Positions 1-8,480 of a DNA stretch of 64,000 bases are shown in pieces. Location: the NCBI GenBank assembly GCA_026390115.1, contig JAPLGO010000023.1:124001-188000 (forward strand), read 5' to 3'. How positions within the stretch are numbered: the first letter of the stretch is position 1; every line of letters starts with the position of its first letter. Position numbers and translations under genes: made by a program. Below the pieces are notes generated by a model that was not told the origin of the DNA, ran no database searches, and worked only from the letters and a program-made list of their open reading frames with translations. Origin of the DNA: Campylobacterales bacterium (GTDB taxonomy: Bacteria; Campylobacterota; Campylobacteria; Campylobacterales; Sulfurimonadaceae).

Positions 1-503
1 CTATGATTATTTACATGTACCATATCGGCTATAAAGGAACGGCTTTTTTTACCGCTTCAGAGGAGGCTGGAAAGAGTTGGCGGTTTTTGCTTGAGTGGTT
101 TAGAAGATTTAACATAAGTACGAATGAATTGCTTGTTCTCGACACAAGCCCCTATTCAAGTTTAGATGACATTCATCAACTCGATATAGTTCTAAGAAAT
201 CGTGATACTAATGCTGTTTTTAGGTCTCCGCTTAAAAACAGAATGAAAAAAATAGCACAACAAGAGGGTATAAAATTTCATTTTAAAGACAGTTATTTAA
301 AAAATAGAGTAGCACAAAACGGGACTAAAAGATTATTAGGAACGACGGAGCTAGGAAGAATTATTCATGCTACAAATGGAGCAATTCAAGGAGCAACTCT
401 ACAAATCCCTACAATCGGTTATCACACGGTAAATGAGACGACATCTGTGAAAGCGGTTGAGAGTATGATAACTATCTTGAAAAAACTTTATATACAACCA
501 TAA
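1..503 (+). CDS. C-terminal part of an M42-like peptidase (partial at window edge)
   Basis: The frame is open to the left edge, so the gene starts upstream and only the last 166 or so residues are visible. The segment FFTASEEAG near the beginning resembles the M42 aminopeptidase element that carries the catalytic acid. The end, LGTTELGRII followed by IPTIGYHTVNETTSVKAVE, parallels the family C-terminus (GGTD... GVPT..I..P.RY.HS..E). M42 enzymes are cytosolic, metal-dependent aminopeptidases. The match is by pattern only, and the usual HS before the last metal-site glutamate is replaced by TVNE, so it may be a divergent or non-peptidase relative. The stop is followed by a convergent minus-strand gene. 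Confidence 0.5.
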   Translation, partial: MIIYMYHIGYKGTAFFTASEEAGKSWRFLLEWFRRFNISTNELLVLDTSPYSSLDDIHQLDIVLRNRDTNAVFRSPLKNRMKKIAQQEGIKFHFKDSYLKNRVAQNGTKRLLGTTELGRIIHATNGAIQGATLQIPTIGYHTVNETTSVKAVESMITILKKLYIQP

Positions 504-520
504 GAAAAGAGATAAAAAAG

Positions 521-841
521 TTACTCTCTGCCCTCTCCCTTATCAAAACATAATTCGCGCGCAGTAAACCAGTCGGCTATACCTTGGTCGTTGTACTGAT
601 ACTCTTTTTGAGTTGCAGGTATGACGCTGTTTCTTATTTTTGAGCGAACAATCCCCATAACAATAAATGTAAAAATAAGTGTAAAAAATGCAATAAAATA
701 GTCATACAGATACCATGCAATTAAACTTGCGGCAATCGTTGTGAATTGCAAAAAAAATCTTACGATGATAGAAATAATTAGGCACTTTTTAGAGTGTAAC
801 TTTGGCGTCGGTTCTATTTGGTTTATGAAATCTGTTGGCAT
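521..841 (-). CDS. Small two-helix membrane protein, function unknown
   Basis: A 106-residue protein with a charged N-terminus, a long hydrophobic region at about residues 22-66 that can form two membrane helices, and a soluble C-terminus containing YNDQGIADWFTARELCFD. I do not recognise the family. It has no internal methionine before residue 62, so the ATG at 841 is the only reasonable start. No Shine-Dalgarno precedes it. A perfect TATAAT lies on the minus strand at 853-848, only six bases before the ATG, which would make the transcript leaderless. It converges with the peptidase gene and diverges from the histidine kinase. Confidence 0.7.
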   Translation of the reverse strand: MPTDFINQIEPTPKLHSKKCLIISIIVRFFLQFTTIAASLIAWYLYDYFIAFFTLIFTFIVMGIVRSKIRNSVIPATQKEYQYNDQGIADWFTARELCFDKGEGRE

Positions 842-847
842 GTGAAA

Positions 848-853
848 ATTATA
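848..853 (-). promoter_or_regulatory. -10 box directly before the 521-841 start
   Basis: TATAAT on the minus strand, six bases upstream of the ATG at 841. Transcription would be expected to begin at about the A of the start codon, giving a leaderless mRNA. No start-site data are available here. Confidence 0.45.
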
Positions 854-1022
854 GCTAAAATAATTCCTATTTTATCAAGCACCATTTATGTTTGTTTTGG
901 TTTATTTTAAGAAAATAACACTAAAATACAAATTACAATATAAACATGAAATGAAATACTGTTTTTGTGCTTTTTATATTATCAAAAAATTTGATTTTAT
1001 GCAGGCAAATTGAGAGGAAGCA

Positions 1023-2174
1023 ATGATTTATAGAAATTTAGAAGAGAAATTAAAAGAGAAGAGTGCCGAACAAGATGTATTGCTCTCTCTCTTTGACAGA
1101 GGAGCGACTGTCATTTTTAAATGGAATAACGATGAAACGTGGAGTGTCCCTTATGTTTCAGAGAGTGCTGAACGGTTGTTTGGCTATAAAAGCAGTGATT
1201 TTGTAAATAGTACTATAGGTTATATTGATTTAATACACAAAGAGGATTTGCAAAGAGTTCATAATGAGGTTGATGCTGCAATTAAAGAGGGTAGAGACTA
1301 TTTTGAGCATGAGCCTTATAGATTGCATACCAAAAAAGGTGCTACTAAATGGGTTCATGACAGTACTGTTACAGTAAGAAATGCAGAGGGTGAGATAACC
1401 CATTTTCTTGGCACTATAGTGGATATTACGGTAGTTAAAGAGAAAGATAAGCAGCTGTTGCAGCAGTATAAACTTGCTCAAATGGGCGAGATGATAAGTA
1501 TGATTGCACATCAGTGGAGACAACCTCTTAACACCATCTCAATTACTGCATCCAATTTGAACTTTGATATTATGTTAAATAAATATGATTTGTCACACAA
1601 AGAGGAAGCTCAAAAGTTTAAAGAGTGTCTTTGCGAAAATCTTAGCAATATAGAGGCTTATACACAAACACTCTCAAAAACAATAGATGATTTTAGAAAT
1701 TTTTACAAGTCAGATAAAAAATCAATGCTGCTAAACACAAGTGAACCCGTTGAAAAGGCGCTCTCTATTATAAAAGTTTCATTAATAAACAATGGAGTTA
1801 AAATCAGGCAAGTTTATAAAAGTACAAGAAAAGTTAATCTTTTTGATTCTGAGATGATGCATGTTATTTTAAACATCTTAAAAAATGCAGAGGATAATTT
1901 TATAGATAAAAAGATCCAAAATCCAAAAATAGATATTCTCTCTTATGACACGCTCTATGGTGTAGTTTTGAAAATATCAGACAACGGTGGAGGAATACCA
2001 AAGAGTATAATAAATAGAATATTTGAGCCATATTTTTCTTCAAAAGATAATAAAGTAGGCACGGGACTTGGTCTTTACATGTCTAAAATAATAGTAGAAG
2101 AACACCATGGTGGAACACTGCATGTAATCAACAATAAAGATGGAGCCTGTTTTAGTATTGAATTACCCGCATAA
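1023..2174 (+). CDS. PAS-domain sensor histidine kinase (soluble)
   Basis: This 383-residue kinase has no transmembrane segment. Residues about 20-140 form a PAS domain with a PAC-like end (GEITHFLGTIVDITVVKE). The phospho-acceptor H-box AQMGEMISMIAHQWRQPLN puts the histidine near residue 163. The ATPase domain shows an N-box (ILNILKNAEDN), a G1 box (ISDNGGGIP) and a G2 box (GTGLGLYMSK). A good Shine-Dalgarno (GAGAGGAAG) precedes the ATG. No response regulator lies next to it, so its partner is elsewhere. The H-box is nearly identical to that of the kinase at 61386. The ligand cannot be read from sequence; a PAS domain with no membrane anchor suggests a cytoplasmic signal. Confidence 0.9.
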   Translation: MIYRNLEEKLKEKSAEQDVLLSLFDRGATVIFKWNNDETWSVPYVSESAERLFGYKSSDFVNSTIGYIDLIHKEDLQRVHNEVDAAIKEGRDYFEHEPYRLHTKKGATKWVHDSTVTVRNAEGEITHFLGTIVDITVVKEKDKQLLQQYKLAQMGEMISMIAHQWRQPLNTISITASNLNFDIMLNKYDLSHKEEAQKFKECLCENLSNIEAYTQTLSKTIDDFRNFYKSDKKSMLLNTSEPVEKALSIIKVSLINNGVKIRQVYKSTRKVNLFDSEMMHVILNILKNAEDNFIDKKIQNPKIDILSYDTLYGVVLKISDNGGGIPKSIINRIFEPYFSSKDNKVGTGLGLYMSKIIVEEHHGGTLHVINNKDGACFSIELPA

Positions 2175-2234
2175 ATAATCTTTTGAAGTAAGTTTTTGAT
2201 AGAATTTCTCCACAAATATAAAGGGTAACAATAG

Positions 2235-2555
2235 ATGCAGATGGTAGTAGATTCTCTTAGAAAAAAAGGGAAAATTTATAAAAAAATGCAAGAGATTTCT
2301 CCGAGTGAACTTGGCATTCGAAACAAGATAAAAATTTATAAAGCGACCGATGTGAATGGCTATTTCTGGGCTATTTTTGCCGTTAGTCAAAAGAGCAGGC
2401 TGTTGATGAAAGATGTTCACAAATTTGAAGAGATATATGCAAAATTAGTTATCTATTTTGACCACAATTTCAAACATAAGATTATTTTTATAGATGCTCC
2501 TTTATGCTCAAAAGCCAAAGAAGCACTTGAAGCAAAAGGGTGGAAAATTCAATAA
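2235..2555 (+). CDS. Conserved small hypothetical protein upstream of coaX
   Basis: A 106-residue, lysine-rich soluble protein with alternating beta-like and helical stretches (IYKATDVNGYFWAIFAVSQKSR; KIIFIDAPLCSKAKEAL). I do not recognise a named domain. Its stop codon overlaps the probable start of coaX (TAATG), so the two are likely translated together and may form an operon with hisG. An alternative ATG lies two codons in (MVVDSL). Confidence 0.7.
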   Translation: MQMVVDSLRKKGKIYKKMQEISPSELGIRNKIKIYKATDVNGYFWAIFAVSQKSRLLMKDVHKFEEIYAKLVIYFDHNFKHKIIFIDAPLCSKAKEALEAKGWKIQ

Positions 2556-3172
2556 TGCTTCTTTGTGATGTAGGGAACACCTCATACCATTTTTTGAATG
2601 AAGAGAGTGACTATAAAAAAGAAGCCGACTCGTTTGTCCCTTCGCTTGTAGAAGAACAGGTTTTTTATATCTGTGTCAATCCACATGTCAAGCCAGTTTT
2701 AAAAAAATTAGAAAACTGGATAGATTTATCTCTGCATGTGGACAGGATAAACTACTATGAAAGCATGGGAATTGACAGAATCGTGGCATGTGAAGCTATA
2801 GAAAATGGAATAATTATAGATGCCGGAAGTGCATTAACCGTAGACATTGTAAAAGATGGAGTTTTTGAGGGCGGATTTATTTATGCAGGAGTACATGCTA
2901 TGGAACAAACCTATAAAAACATCTCTTTGGCTTTAGAGTACTCATTTAATTTTGAGCTAGATTTAGATAAAATGCCGAAAAATTCGCAGGATGCCATTAG
3001 TTATGGCTATCTGAAAACACTCTATTGTGAAGTCACATCGCACAAAATGGATATATTTTTGACAGGTGGAGATGCAAAGAAGTTTGCAAAAATATTTCCA
3101 CATGCAAGGGTTGACGAGAGACTGATTTTTAAAGGGATGAAAAAGATTATGAAAAAGGCTGATTTATGTTAA
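2555..3172 (+). CDS. coaX: Type III pantothenate kinase
   Basis: CoaX phosphorylates pantothenate in the first step of coenzyme A synthesis and belongs to the ASKHA fold. Visible motifs are the N-terminal phosphate loop DVGNTSYHF, GIDRIVACEA, the central IIDAGSALTVDIV, and the GGFIYAG segment. At 205 residues it is slightly shorter than most CoaX proteins (about 240-260), as in other Campylobacterota. The frame extends to a GTG at 2540, but the ATG at 2555 overlaps the upstream stop and starts the protein at the typical MLLCDVGNT, so I prefer it. It overlaps hisG by 7 nt. Confidence 0.9.
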   Translation: MLLCDVGNTSYHFLNEESDYKKEADSFVPSLVEEQVFYICVNPHVKPVLKKLENWIDLSLHVDRINYYESMGIDRIVACEAIENGIIIDAGSALTVDIVKDGVFEGGFIYAGVHAMEQTYKNISLALEYSFNFELDLDKMPKNSQDAISYGYLKTLYCEVTSHKMDIFLTGGDAKKFAKIFPHARVDERLIFKGMKKIMKKADLC

Positions 3173-3792
3173 CAGTAGCACTTCCAAAGGGTCGTATCGC
3201 AAAAGAGACATTGGAGATTTTTGAGACAATTTTTGGCGATAGTTTTAAGTTTGATGATAGAAAACTTATTTTAGAGACTCCGAATTTTCGTTTTTTACTT
3301 GTGCGTAACCAAGATGTTGCAACCTATGTGTATCGCCAAGCTGCAGACATCGGCGTTGTAGGGCTAGATACTTTGGAAGAGCAGGGCTTGGATGTAATAA
3401 GACTTCTTGATTTAAAAAGAGGCATCTGTAAAGTCTCTATTGGGATGAGAAATGGCGAAAAGCTGGACTTTGACAAGCCAGAAATTAAAGTGGCTACAAA
3501 GATGGTAAACATCACGAAGCGCTATTTTGAGGAGAGAGCGGTCTCTGTCGATATTATAAAACTTTACGGCTCCATTGAACTTGCTCCGCTTATCGGGCTT
3601 GCCGACATGATAGTGGATGTTGTAGAAACGGGTGCAACCATGAAGCAAAACGGCTTGGAAGTAGTAGAAGATATTATGACTTCATCGACCTATCTAATTG
3701 CCAACAAAAACAGTTACATTGCTAAAAAAGATAAAATTTTAGATATTTATGAAAAAATCAATGAGATTATAAAAGCTGAGCAAAAAGCGTAA
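3166..3792 (+). CDS. hisG: ATP phosphoribosyltransferase, short form
   Basis: HisG joins ATP and PRPP in the first step of histidine synthesis. The 208-residue length and lack of the C-terminal regulatory domain mark the short form, which normally needs the HisZ partner for activity and feedback control. The N-terminus (LTVALPKGRI), the ADIGVVGLDTLEE segment and the DMIVDVVETGATMKQNGL phosphate-binding region are all present. It overlaps coaX at the start and the methyltransferase ATG at the end (TAATG), so it sits within a tightly packed operon. No hisZ is in the window. Confidence 0.95.
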   Translation: MLTVALPKGRIAKETLEIFETIFGDSFKFDDRKLILETPNFRFLLVRNQDVATYVYRQAADIGVVGLDTLEEQGLDVIRLLDLKRGICKVSIGMRNGEKLDFDKPEIKVATKMVNITKRYFEERAVSVDIIKLYGSIELAPLIGLADMIVDVVETGATMKQNGLEVVEDIMTSSTYLIANKNSYIAKKDKILDIYEKINEIIKAEQKA

Positions 3793-4481
3793 TGACAAAC
3801 TTAGATTTATATGCAAAAGCTGAACATCTTTTAGGGATAGAAGAGGCAACCGAGGCACTCTATGATTTGTACCGTTCGGAGCTTGATGATTTGGGAGTTA
3901 AAACTCTTTTGGATGTAGGTTGTGGACGCGGCGGATTTATGCAGCGAATGGTAAGTGACGGCATTACTTGCAAGGGTGTTGACTTAAGCTCTGTCATGGT
4001 GGAAGAGTGCAAACTGCTCGGACTTGATGCCGAGTGCATAGATGTTTCGCAAGTAAGTGGAAAATATGATGCGGTCGTTTCTATCTTTGATGTACTTAAC
4101 TTTTTAAACCAAGATGAACTGATAAAATTTTTGGATGCAGTTGCAGAAAAATTAAACGATGATGGAATTTTTATAGCCGATATAAACACCCGTTACGGCT
4201 TTAGCGATGTAGCTGAAGGCACGATGAGCAGTGAAAACGAGAATGAGTTTTTAAGTGTTGATGCCGTATTTGAAAACGATGAACTTGCTACAAAATTTAC
4301 ACTCTTTGAAAAAAATGAAGATGGAAGTTATACAAAGTATCAAGATACAATCGTGCAATATTTTCATAAAATAAAAACATTTCAAAATTTGAGCGGGTTA
4401 AAGCTTGTCGAGAAACAGACATTTTCCCTCTATGATACGGAAGATAAAACACTTCTGCTTTTTAAAAAAAAAATAACGTAA
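3792..4481 (+). CDS. Class I SAM-dependent methyltransferase
   Basis: A 229-residue soluble enzyme. The SAM-binding glycine loop is LLDVGCGRGGF (about residues 39-49), followed by the acidic motif VDLSS and motif IV-like VVSIFDVLNFL. The substrate is not evident; the C-terminal half resembles small-molecule or tRNA methyltransferases only in general fold. Its ATG overlaps the hisG stop, suggesting co-translation with the coaX/hisG operon, though its role in those pathways is unclear. Confidence 0.75.
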   Translation: MTNLDLYAKAEHLLGIEEATEALYDLYRSELDDLGVKTLLDVGCGRGGFMQRMVSDGITCKGVDLSSVMVEECKLLGLDAECIDVSQVSGKYDAVVSIFDVLNFLNQDELIKFLDAVAEKLNDDGIFIADINTRYGFSDVAEGTMSSENENEFLSVDAVFENDELATKFTLFEKNEDGSYTKYQDTIVQYFHKIKTFQNLSGLKLVEKQTFSLYDTEDKTLLLFKKKIT

Positions 4482-4504
4482 TATAAAATAAAAAAGGAAG
4501 ATAA

Positions 4505-5134
4505 ATGTTGAAACTGATTTTTTCTCTAATTTTGGCAGTGGCAGTTGCAAATTCTGCTGAGGTAAAACCTAAAAATGGCTGTATCCTATCTCAAGACGGT
4601 AAAGTTTTTGTTAAATTTGAAGCCCATAAAACACCCTCGAATAAGGCTGTTGGCGGTCAGTTTGAAGATGTAAAGTTTACACCGGCAGCATTAAGCGGAA
4701 ATAACTTTCGTGAAATTTTTGTAGGATCCTCTTTTGTAATTAATTCAAAGAGTGCCGTTTTAAAAACGAAAGAAAAGGAAAAAGAGAGCGAGTTAATGAA
4801 ATTTTTCTTTGACAATATGAACATTGACAATATAAAAGCTAAAATAGTTGATATAAAGTCAGACGCCATTGTAAAAGGAAAACCAAAAACAGGCAAGTTT
4901 TTTGTAGACATGTCTATAAACGGAGCGGTCAAAAATATTCCGATGGATTTTAAATTTGATGCCGGTGAACTTACAGCAAACGGTGTTCTTGATGTTTCAG
5001 CATTTGATTCTAGCTTAATATTTGAATTAGTAAATCAGGAGTTCGTGAGACAGCATAAAGAGAGAGTCTTAAAAAGTGTTGACATAGGATTTAGTACAAA
5101 AATAAAATCTGATCTATGTTATGTTGCAAAATAA
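4505..5134 (+). CDS. YceI-like periplasmic protein
   Basis: A 209-residue protein with a clear signal peptide (cleavage probably after AVANSA, about residue 18). The rest has the YceI pattern: a polar beta-strand fold with FKVDSSSFxxxxxxR-like stretches (VINSKSAVLKTKEKEKESELMKFFFDNMNIDNIKAKIVDI, broken here by many lysines), GKFFVDMSINGAVKNI, and GVLDVSAFDSS. YceI proteins are lipocalin-like barrels that bind isoprenoid or other lipids in the periplasm; this one is a divergent member. It begins 23 nt after the methyltransferase gene with a Shine-Dalgarno AAGGAAG. Confidence 0.65.
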   Translation: MLKLIFSLILAVAVANSAEVKPKNGCILSQDGKVFVKFEAHKTPSNKAVGGQFEDVKFTPAALSGNNFREIFVGSSFVINSKSAVLKTKEKEKESELMKFFFDNMNIDNIKAKIVDIKSDAIVKGKPKTGKFFVDMSINGAVKNIPMDFKFDAGELTANGVLDVSAFDSSLIFELVNQEFVRQHKERVLKSVDIGFSTKIKSDLCYVAK

Positions 5135-5176
5135 GTTCTAATTGCTATTTAGAATATATATCTTCATTGCCTAAAG

Positions 5177-5182
5177 TATAAT
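5177..5182 (+). promoter_or_regulatory. -10 box directly before the 5190 start
   Basis: TATAAT with seven bases (TTCACCT) between it and the ATG at 5190. No Shine-Dalgarno is present. The arrangement resembles the one at 841-853 on the other strand and would give a leaderless transcript. Confidence 0.5.
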
Positions 5183-5189
5183 TTCACCT

Positions 5190-6329
5190 ATGAAGATATA
5201 TGACTTTTTAATTATTGGTGCCGGAAGTGCGGGGTGCTGCATGGCTTATTTTTTGAATAAAGAGGGCAAAAGTGTTGCGCTGACAGATAGAGAGGGCATA
5301 GCTGGCGCTGCGAGCGGAGCTGCGGGAGCCTTTTTATCGCCGCTTCCCGGTCAAAAAAATATTTATAACTCCTTAGTAAACGATGCTTTAGACTTTTCTT
5401 TGGATTTTTATAAAACATTACTTGTAGAAGCAGTGGATGCAAAGGGTGTTTTAAGAGTTGCGAATGATAATTTTGCGCAAGATAAACTGGCACAGAACAA
5501 CATAAAATACGACCATTTTGACACTCAAAAGTTAAAGAGTATTTCTGATGATTTTATGAATATTGATGGGTATTTTTATGAAAATGCAGCCGTCATTGAA
5601 CCTATCCAGATTTGTAAAAAATTAACTGAGGAGTCTGATTTTTACAAAAAAGATATTAAAGAACTGAGTTTTAAAGATGGATTTTATATCGTAGATGAGG
5701 TTAGGGCAAAAAATATTATTTTGGCTCAAGGTGTAAGTAAACCTTTAGTAGAGATTCCATACATGAAAATAGCTCCTATTTTCGGGCTTAGAATTGATGT
5801 GAAAACAACCACAAAAATTCCTTTTAATATTCACAAATCCATCTCCATTTCAACAAATAAGCAAGACGGCACAGTATCTGTCGGAGCGACGCATGAGAGA
5901 CACGACAGTGCAAAAATGGAGTGCATAAGCACATGTGAAAAGTGTGCATTTTATGCAAATAGTGATCAATCACAAATTCAGACTCTTTTAAAACAAGCGG
6001 ATGAACTCATAAAACTGAAAGATTTGGAGATTGTAAAAATATACAAAGGTGCTAGAGCAACAATCCAAAGCTATTTTCCCGTTATTGGCAAAGCAGTGGA
6101 TTATGAGGGAAGTTTAGAGAAATATCCTTCTATAAAAAATGGGACAAAAATTCCACAAGAATCTCTAACATACTACCCAAATCTATACATTATAAATGCT
6201 TTAGGTTCAAGAGGTTTTGTGCTTGGTCCATATATAGCAAAAATTTTAACTCAAAATATTTTACACAATGAACCGATACCAAAAGAGATAGCAACAGAAA
6301 AACTTTTTTACAAAATGGCTAGAAAATAA
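5190..6329 (+). CDS. FAD-dependent oxidoreductase, MnmC C-terminal-domain-like
   Basis: A 379-residue DAO-family flavoprotein. The N-terminal Rossmann motif is FLIIGAGSAGCCMAYFLNKEG, followed by an ASGAAGAFLSP stretch that parallels the ASGNPAG region of MnmC, and a C-terminal GSRGFVLGPYIAK like MnmC's GSRG. MnmC's oxidase half removes the carboxymethyl group from cmnm5(s2)U34 in tRNA. Here that half stands alone, without the N-terminal methyltransferase domain found in gammaproteobacterial MnmC. A glycine or D-amino acid oxidase of the same superfamily cannot be excluded. It is divergently placed from nothing and converges with ftsY. Confidence 0.65.
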   Translation: MKIYDFLIIGAGSAGCCMAYFLNKEGKSVALTDREGIAGAASGAAGAFLSPLPGQKNIYNSLVNDALDFSLDFYKTLLVEAVDAKGVLRVANDNFAQDKLAQNNIKYDHFDTQKLKSISDDFMNIDGYFYENAAVIEPIQICKKLTEESDFYKKDIKELSFKDGFYIVDEVRAKNIILAQGVSKPLVEIPYMKIAPIFGLRIDVKTTTKIPFNIHKSISISTNKQDGTVSVGATHERHDSAKMECISTCEKCAFYANSDQSQIQTLLKQADELIKLKDLEIVKIYKGARATIQSYFPVIGKAVDYEGSLEKYPSIKNGTKIPQESLTYYPNLYIINALGSRGFVLGPYIAKILTQNILHNEPIPKEIATEKLFYKMARK

Positions 6330-6361
6330 AAAGTTTTAGAATATCTTTCTCTTTTTTATTT

Positions 6362-7240
6362 CTATATCTCATCTACAAAAATTGCATCTAGCAAGCCATC
6401 CACAAACTCATATTTGTTAAACGGAGTTAAGTTTTCCGGCTGTTCACCTGTTCCTACAAAAAGTATCGGAAGCTCAAGAGCGTACGCAATAGAGAAAATG
6501 CTGCCTCCCTTTGGCGTGCCATCAAGCTTTGTTATGATAATTCCATCTATTCCAATCATCTCATTAAATGCTTTGGCTTGTGCTATTGCAGAGTTTCCCT
6601 GTGTCCCGTCTATAATTAGAATAGTTCGATGAGGAGCGCCACTATGAGCTTTGTCACAGATACGTTTTATCTTTTTTAGCTCATTTGCCAAGTTGGTTTG
6701 GGTATGAAGTCGTCCTGCCGTGTCAATTATAACATTATCAAAACCCTTAGATTTTGCCGAATCTATCGTGTCAAATGCAACTGCGGAGGAGTCATGACCT
6801 TGCTTAGAAGAGACAATCGGTATGTCGAGCTTTTTTGCCCAAAGGGTGAGCTGCTCAATTGCCGCGGCACGGAAAGTGTCTCCAGCGCCAAGCATTACCC
6901 TCTTCCCCTCACTCTTATATTTTGCAGCTAGTTTTGAGATAGTTGTAGTTTTTCCCGCTCCGTTTACGCCCACAATCAGTTCAACAAAGGGAGTAACAAA
7001 TTCAGGTTCTTTGTAGGATGTGTAAGCAAGAGTCGCCAGTAGTTTAGAGCGTAGAATCTCTCTTGTTACTTTTTCTTGATAAATTTCACTTATGATTTTT
7101 TCAACCAAATCGTATGCAACATCCGCTTCAAGCAAAATATCCTCTAGCTCTTCTTTAGTAAAAGATATTTTTCTTTTTGGTACGACGGTTTTTATTGCAT
7201 CTACAGTCTTTGCAAGAGATTTTTTTATAAATCCAAACAT
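6362..7240 (-). CDS. ftsY: Signal recognition particle receptor FtsY
   Basis: FtsY is the membrane-associated GTPase that docks SRP-ribosome complexes at the Sec translocon. At 292 residues it consists of the NG domains only, lacking the acidic A domain of E. coli. The P-loop [10 protein letters not shown] is at residues 91-100, with GDTFRAAA, the DTAGR motif and TKLD following. An amphipathic N-terminus ([17 protein letters not shown]) may provide membrane targeting. It lies 10 nt downstream of the thioredoxin lipoprotein gene on the same strand. I recall the same neighbours in C. jejuni. Confidence 0.97.
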   Translation of the reverse strand: MFGFIKKSLAKTVDAIKTVVPKRKISFTKEELEDILLEADVAYDLVEKIISEIYQEKVTREILRSKLLATLAYTSYKEPEFVTPFVELIVGVNGAGKTTTISKLAAKYKSEGKRVMLGAGDTFRAAAIEQLTLWAKKLDIPIVSSKQGHDSSAVAFDTIDSAKSKGFDNVIIDTAGRLHTQTNLANELKKIKRICDKAHSGAPHRTILIIDGTQGNSAIAQAKAFNEMIGIDGIIITKLDGTPKGGSIFSIAYALELPILFVGTGEQPENLTPFNKYEFVDGLLDAIFVDEI

Positions 7241-7250
7241 AAATATCTGC

Positions 7251-7838
7251 CTATTTCCCTAATGCTTGTTTAATGTCACTCTCAATAAACTCTTCTTGTA
7301 CAGCACCTAAGTAATGTTTAATTAACTGACCGTCTTTATACATCACCATCAAAGGAATAGGAAATCTTTCTCCTAGTTTTAATGAAGTGGCTATCGCATC
7401 GACAAAACGACGATTTTGATCAGAATTGACTAAAGTGTATTTAGCTTTATACTCCTTACTAAACTCTTGTAATTTATCGTTTGTTATCCCATCTTCTATT
7501 GTTACCCCGATGATAACAAGATCATCTTTAAATTTATTTTGAAGTGAGCTAAGGTGCATCGCAGAACCTTGGCAAGGTGGACACCATGTTGCAAATATAT
7601 CAAAAATGACTACTTTGCCTTTTGCACTCTCCAAATCAAATCCTGCAGTTCCCTCTTTTACAATAAGTTCTTCATTCTTTAAACTCTTAAGTTTATACTC
7701 TTTCATGGCAACCATTGAATTTGCGGATGCATTTTTATCTATTTTTTCTTCTTTAGCTTCTTTTGATTTGTCGTCGCTACAACCATTGAAGAGAACTGCA
7801 GATACAAATATTGCTGATAAAATTGTTTTTTTTAACAT
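7251..7838 (-). CDS. TlpA/ResA-like thioredoxin lipoprotein
   Basis: A 195-residue exported thiol-disulfide protein. The N-terminus is a signal peptide with a lipobox-like VLFNGC (cysteine about residue 20), followed by a lysine/glutamate-rich linker. The thioredoxin fold contains FATWCPPCQ with the CxxC active site, and a cis-proline context ([12 protein letters not shown]). TlpA/ResA-type proteins reduce periplasmic disulfides, often in cytochrome c maturation. It is transcribed with ftsY and diverges from the FCL gene. Confidence 0.85.
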   Translation of the reverse strand: MLKKTILSAIFVSAVLFNGCSDDKSKEAKEEKIDKNASANSMVAMKEYKLKSLKNEELIVKEGTAGFDLESAKGKVVIFDIFATWCPPCQGSAMHLSSLQNKFKDDLVIIGVTIEDGITNDKLQEFSKEYKAKYTLVNSDQNRRFVDAIATSLKLGERFPIPLMVMYKDGQLIKHYLGAVQEEFIESDIKQALGK

Positions 7839-7904
7839 TTCATATACCTCTGTTTTTATTTTTTTAGTAAGATTAGGTCCAAATTATAACCATAAAGATT
7901 TTAC

Positions 7905-8480
7905 ATGCCTCTTACAAAACAGATATTTAGACAAATATGTTTAAAAAAGATGAAAAACTGCAACATGCATAATCAGTTGTATAAAAATCATCTTTTAAAT
8001 ACGAAACTTTTAAAAGAGTTAAAATTTAAAAAGAGGAAAAATATACTCTTTTATTATCCATTGAGTTTTGAATCAAATGTGACAAGAACGCTCAAACAGA
8101 TGCGAAAAAAATCAAATATTTTTGTGCCATTTATGGAAGCTGAAAGTTTTAAGATGGTACCATTTAGGTTACCGCTGAAACAGAATAGTTTTGGTATTTT
8201 TGAAGCGGGGAATACAATAAGAAATATTAAAAATATTGATATAGCTATAGTACCTGCAGTTGGGGTTGATGGCAATTTACAAAGAGTTGGATTTGGAAAA
8301 GGGATGTATGATCGTTTCTTTGCAAAGTTAAAAAAGAGACCATATATTATTTTTATTCAACCAGAGATTTGTTATACAAAAGAATTTATTTGTGATTCAT
8401 ATGATATTGCATGCGATTTACTATTAACTCCAAAGGCGAGGATTTCGCCTGTGGCTAAGGTCGAGAAGAGGAAAAAATAG
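7905..8480 (+). CDS. 5-formyltetrahydrofolate cyclo-ligase family protein
   Basis: This enzyme family converts 5-formyl-THF to 5,10-methenyl-THF with ATP. The 191-residue product has the ILFYYPLSFESNV motif, the IFVPFME strand, and the signature VPAVGVDGNLQRVGFGKGMYDRF, whose GxGxGxYD core binds ATP phosphate (here GFGKGMYD). The N-terminus TKQIFRQICLKKMK matches the family's basic start helix, so I keep the ATG at 7905 despite the lack of a Shine-Dalgarno. It abuts rny with no gap (TAG then ATG), so the two are probably co-transcribed. Confidence 0.85.
   Translation: MPLTKQIFRQICLKKMKNCNMHNQLYKNHLLNTKLLKELKFKKRKNILFYYPLSFESNVTRTLKQMRKKSNIFVPFMEAESFKMVPFRLPLKQNSFGIFEAGNTIRNIKNIDIAIVPAVGVDGNLQRVGFGKGMYDRFFAKLKKRPYIIFIQPEICYTKEFICDSYDIACDLLLTPKARISPVAKVEKRKK

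Noticed and set aside
7606-7944. 112-aa plus-strand frame over the thioredoxin lipoprotein gene
   Set aside because: Antisense to a gene with a clear CxxC domain; the frame has no ribosome binding site.
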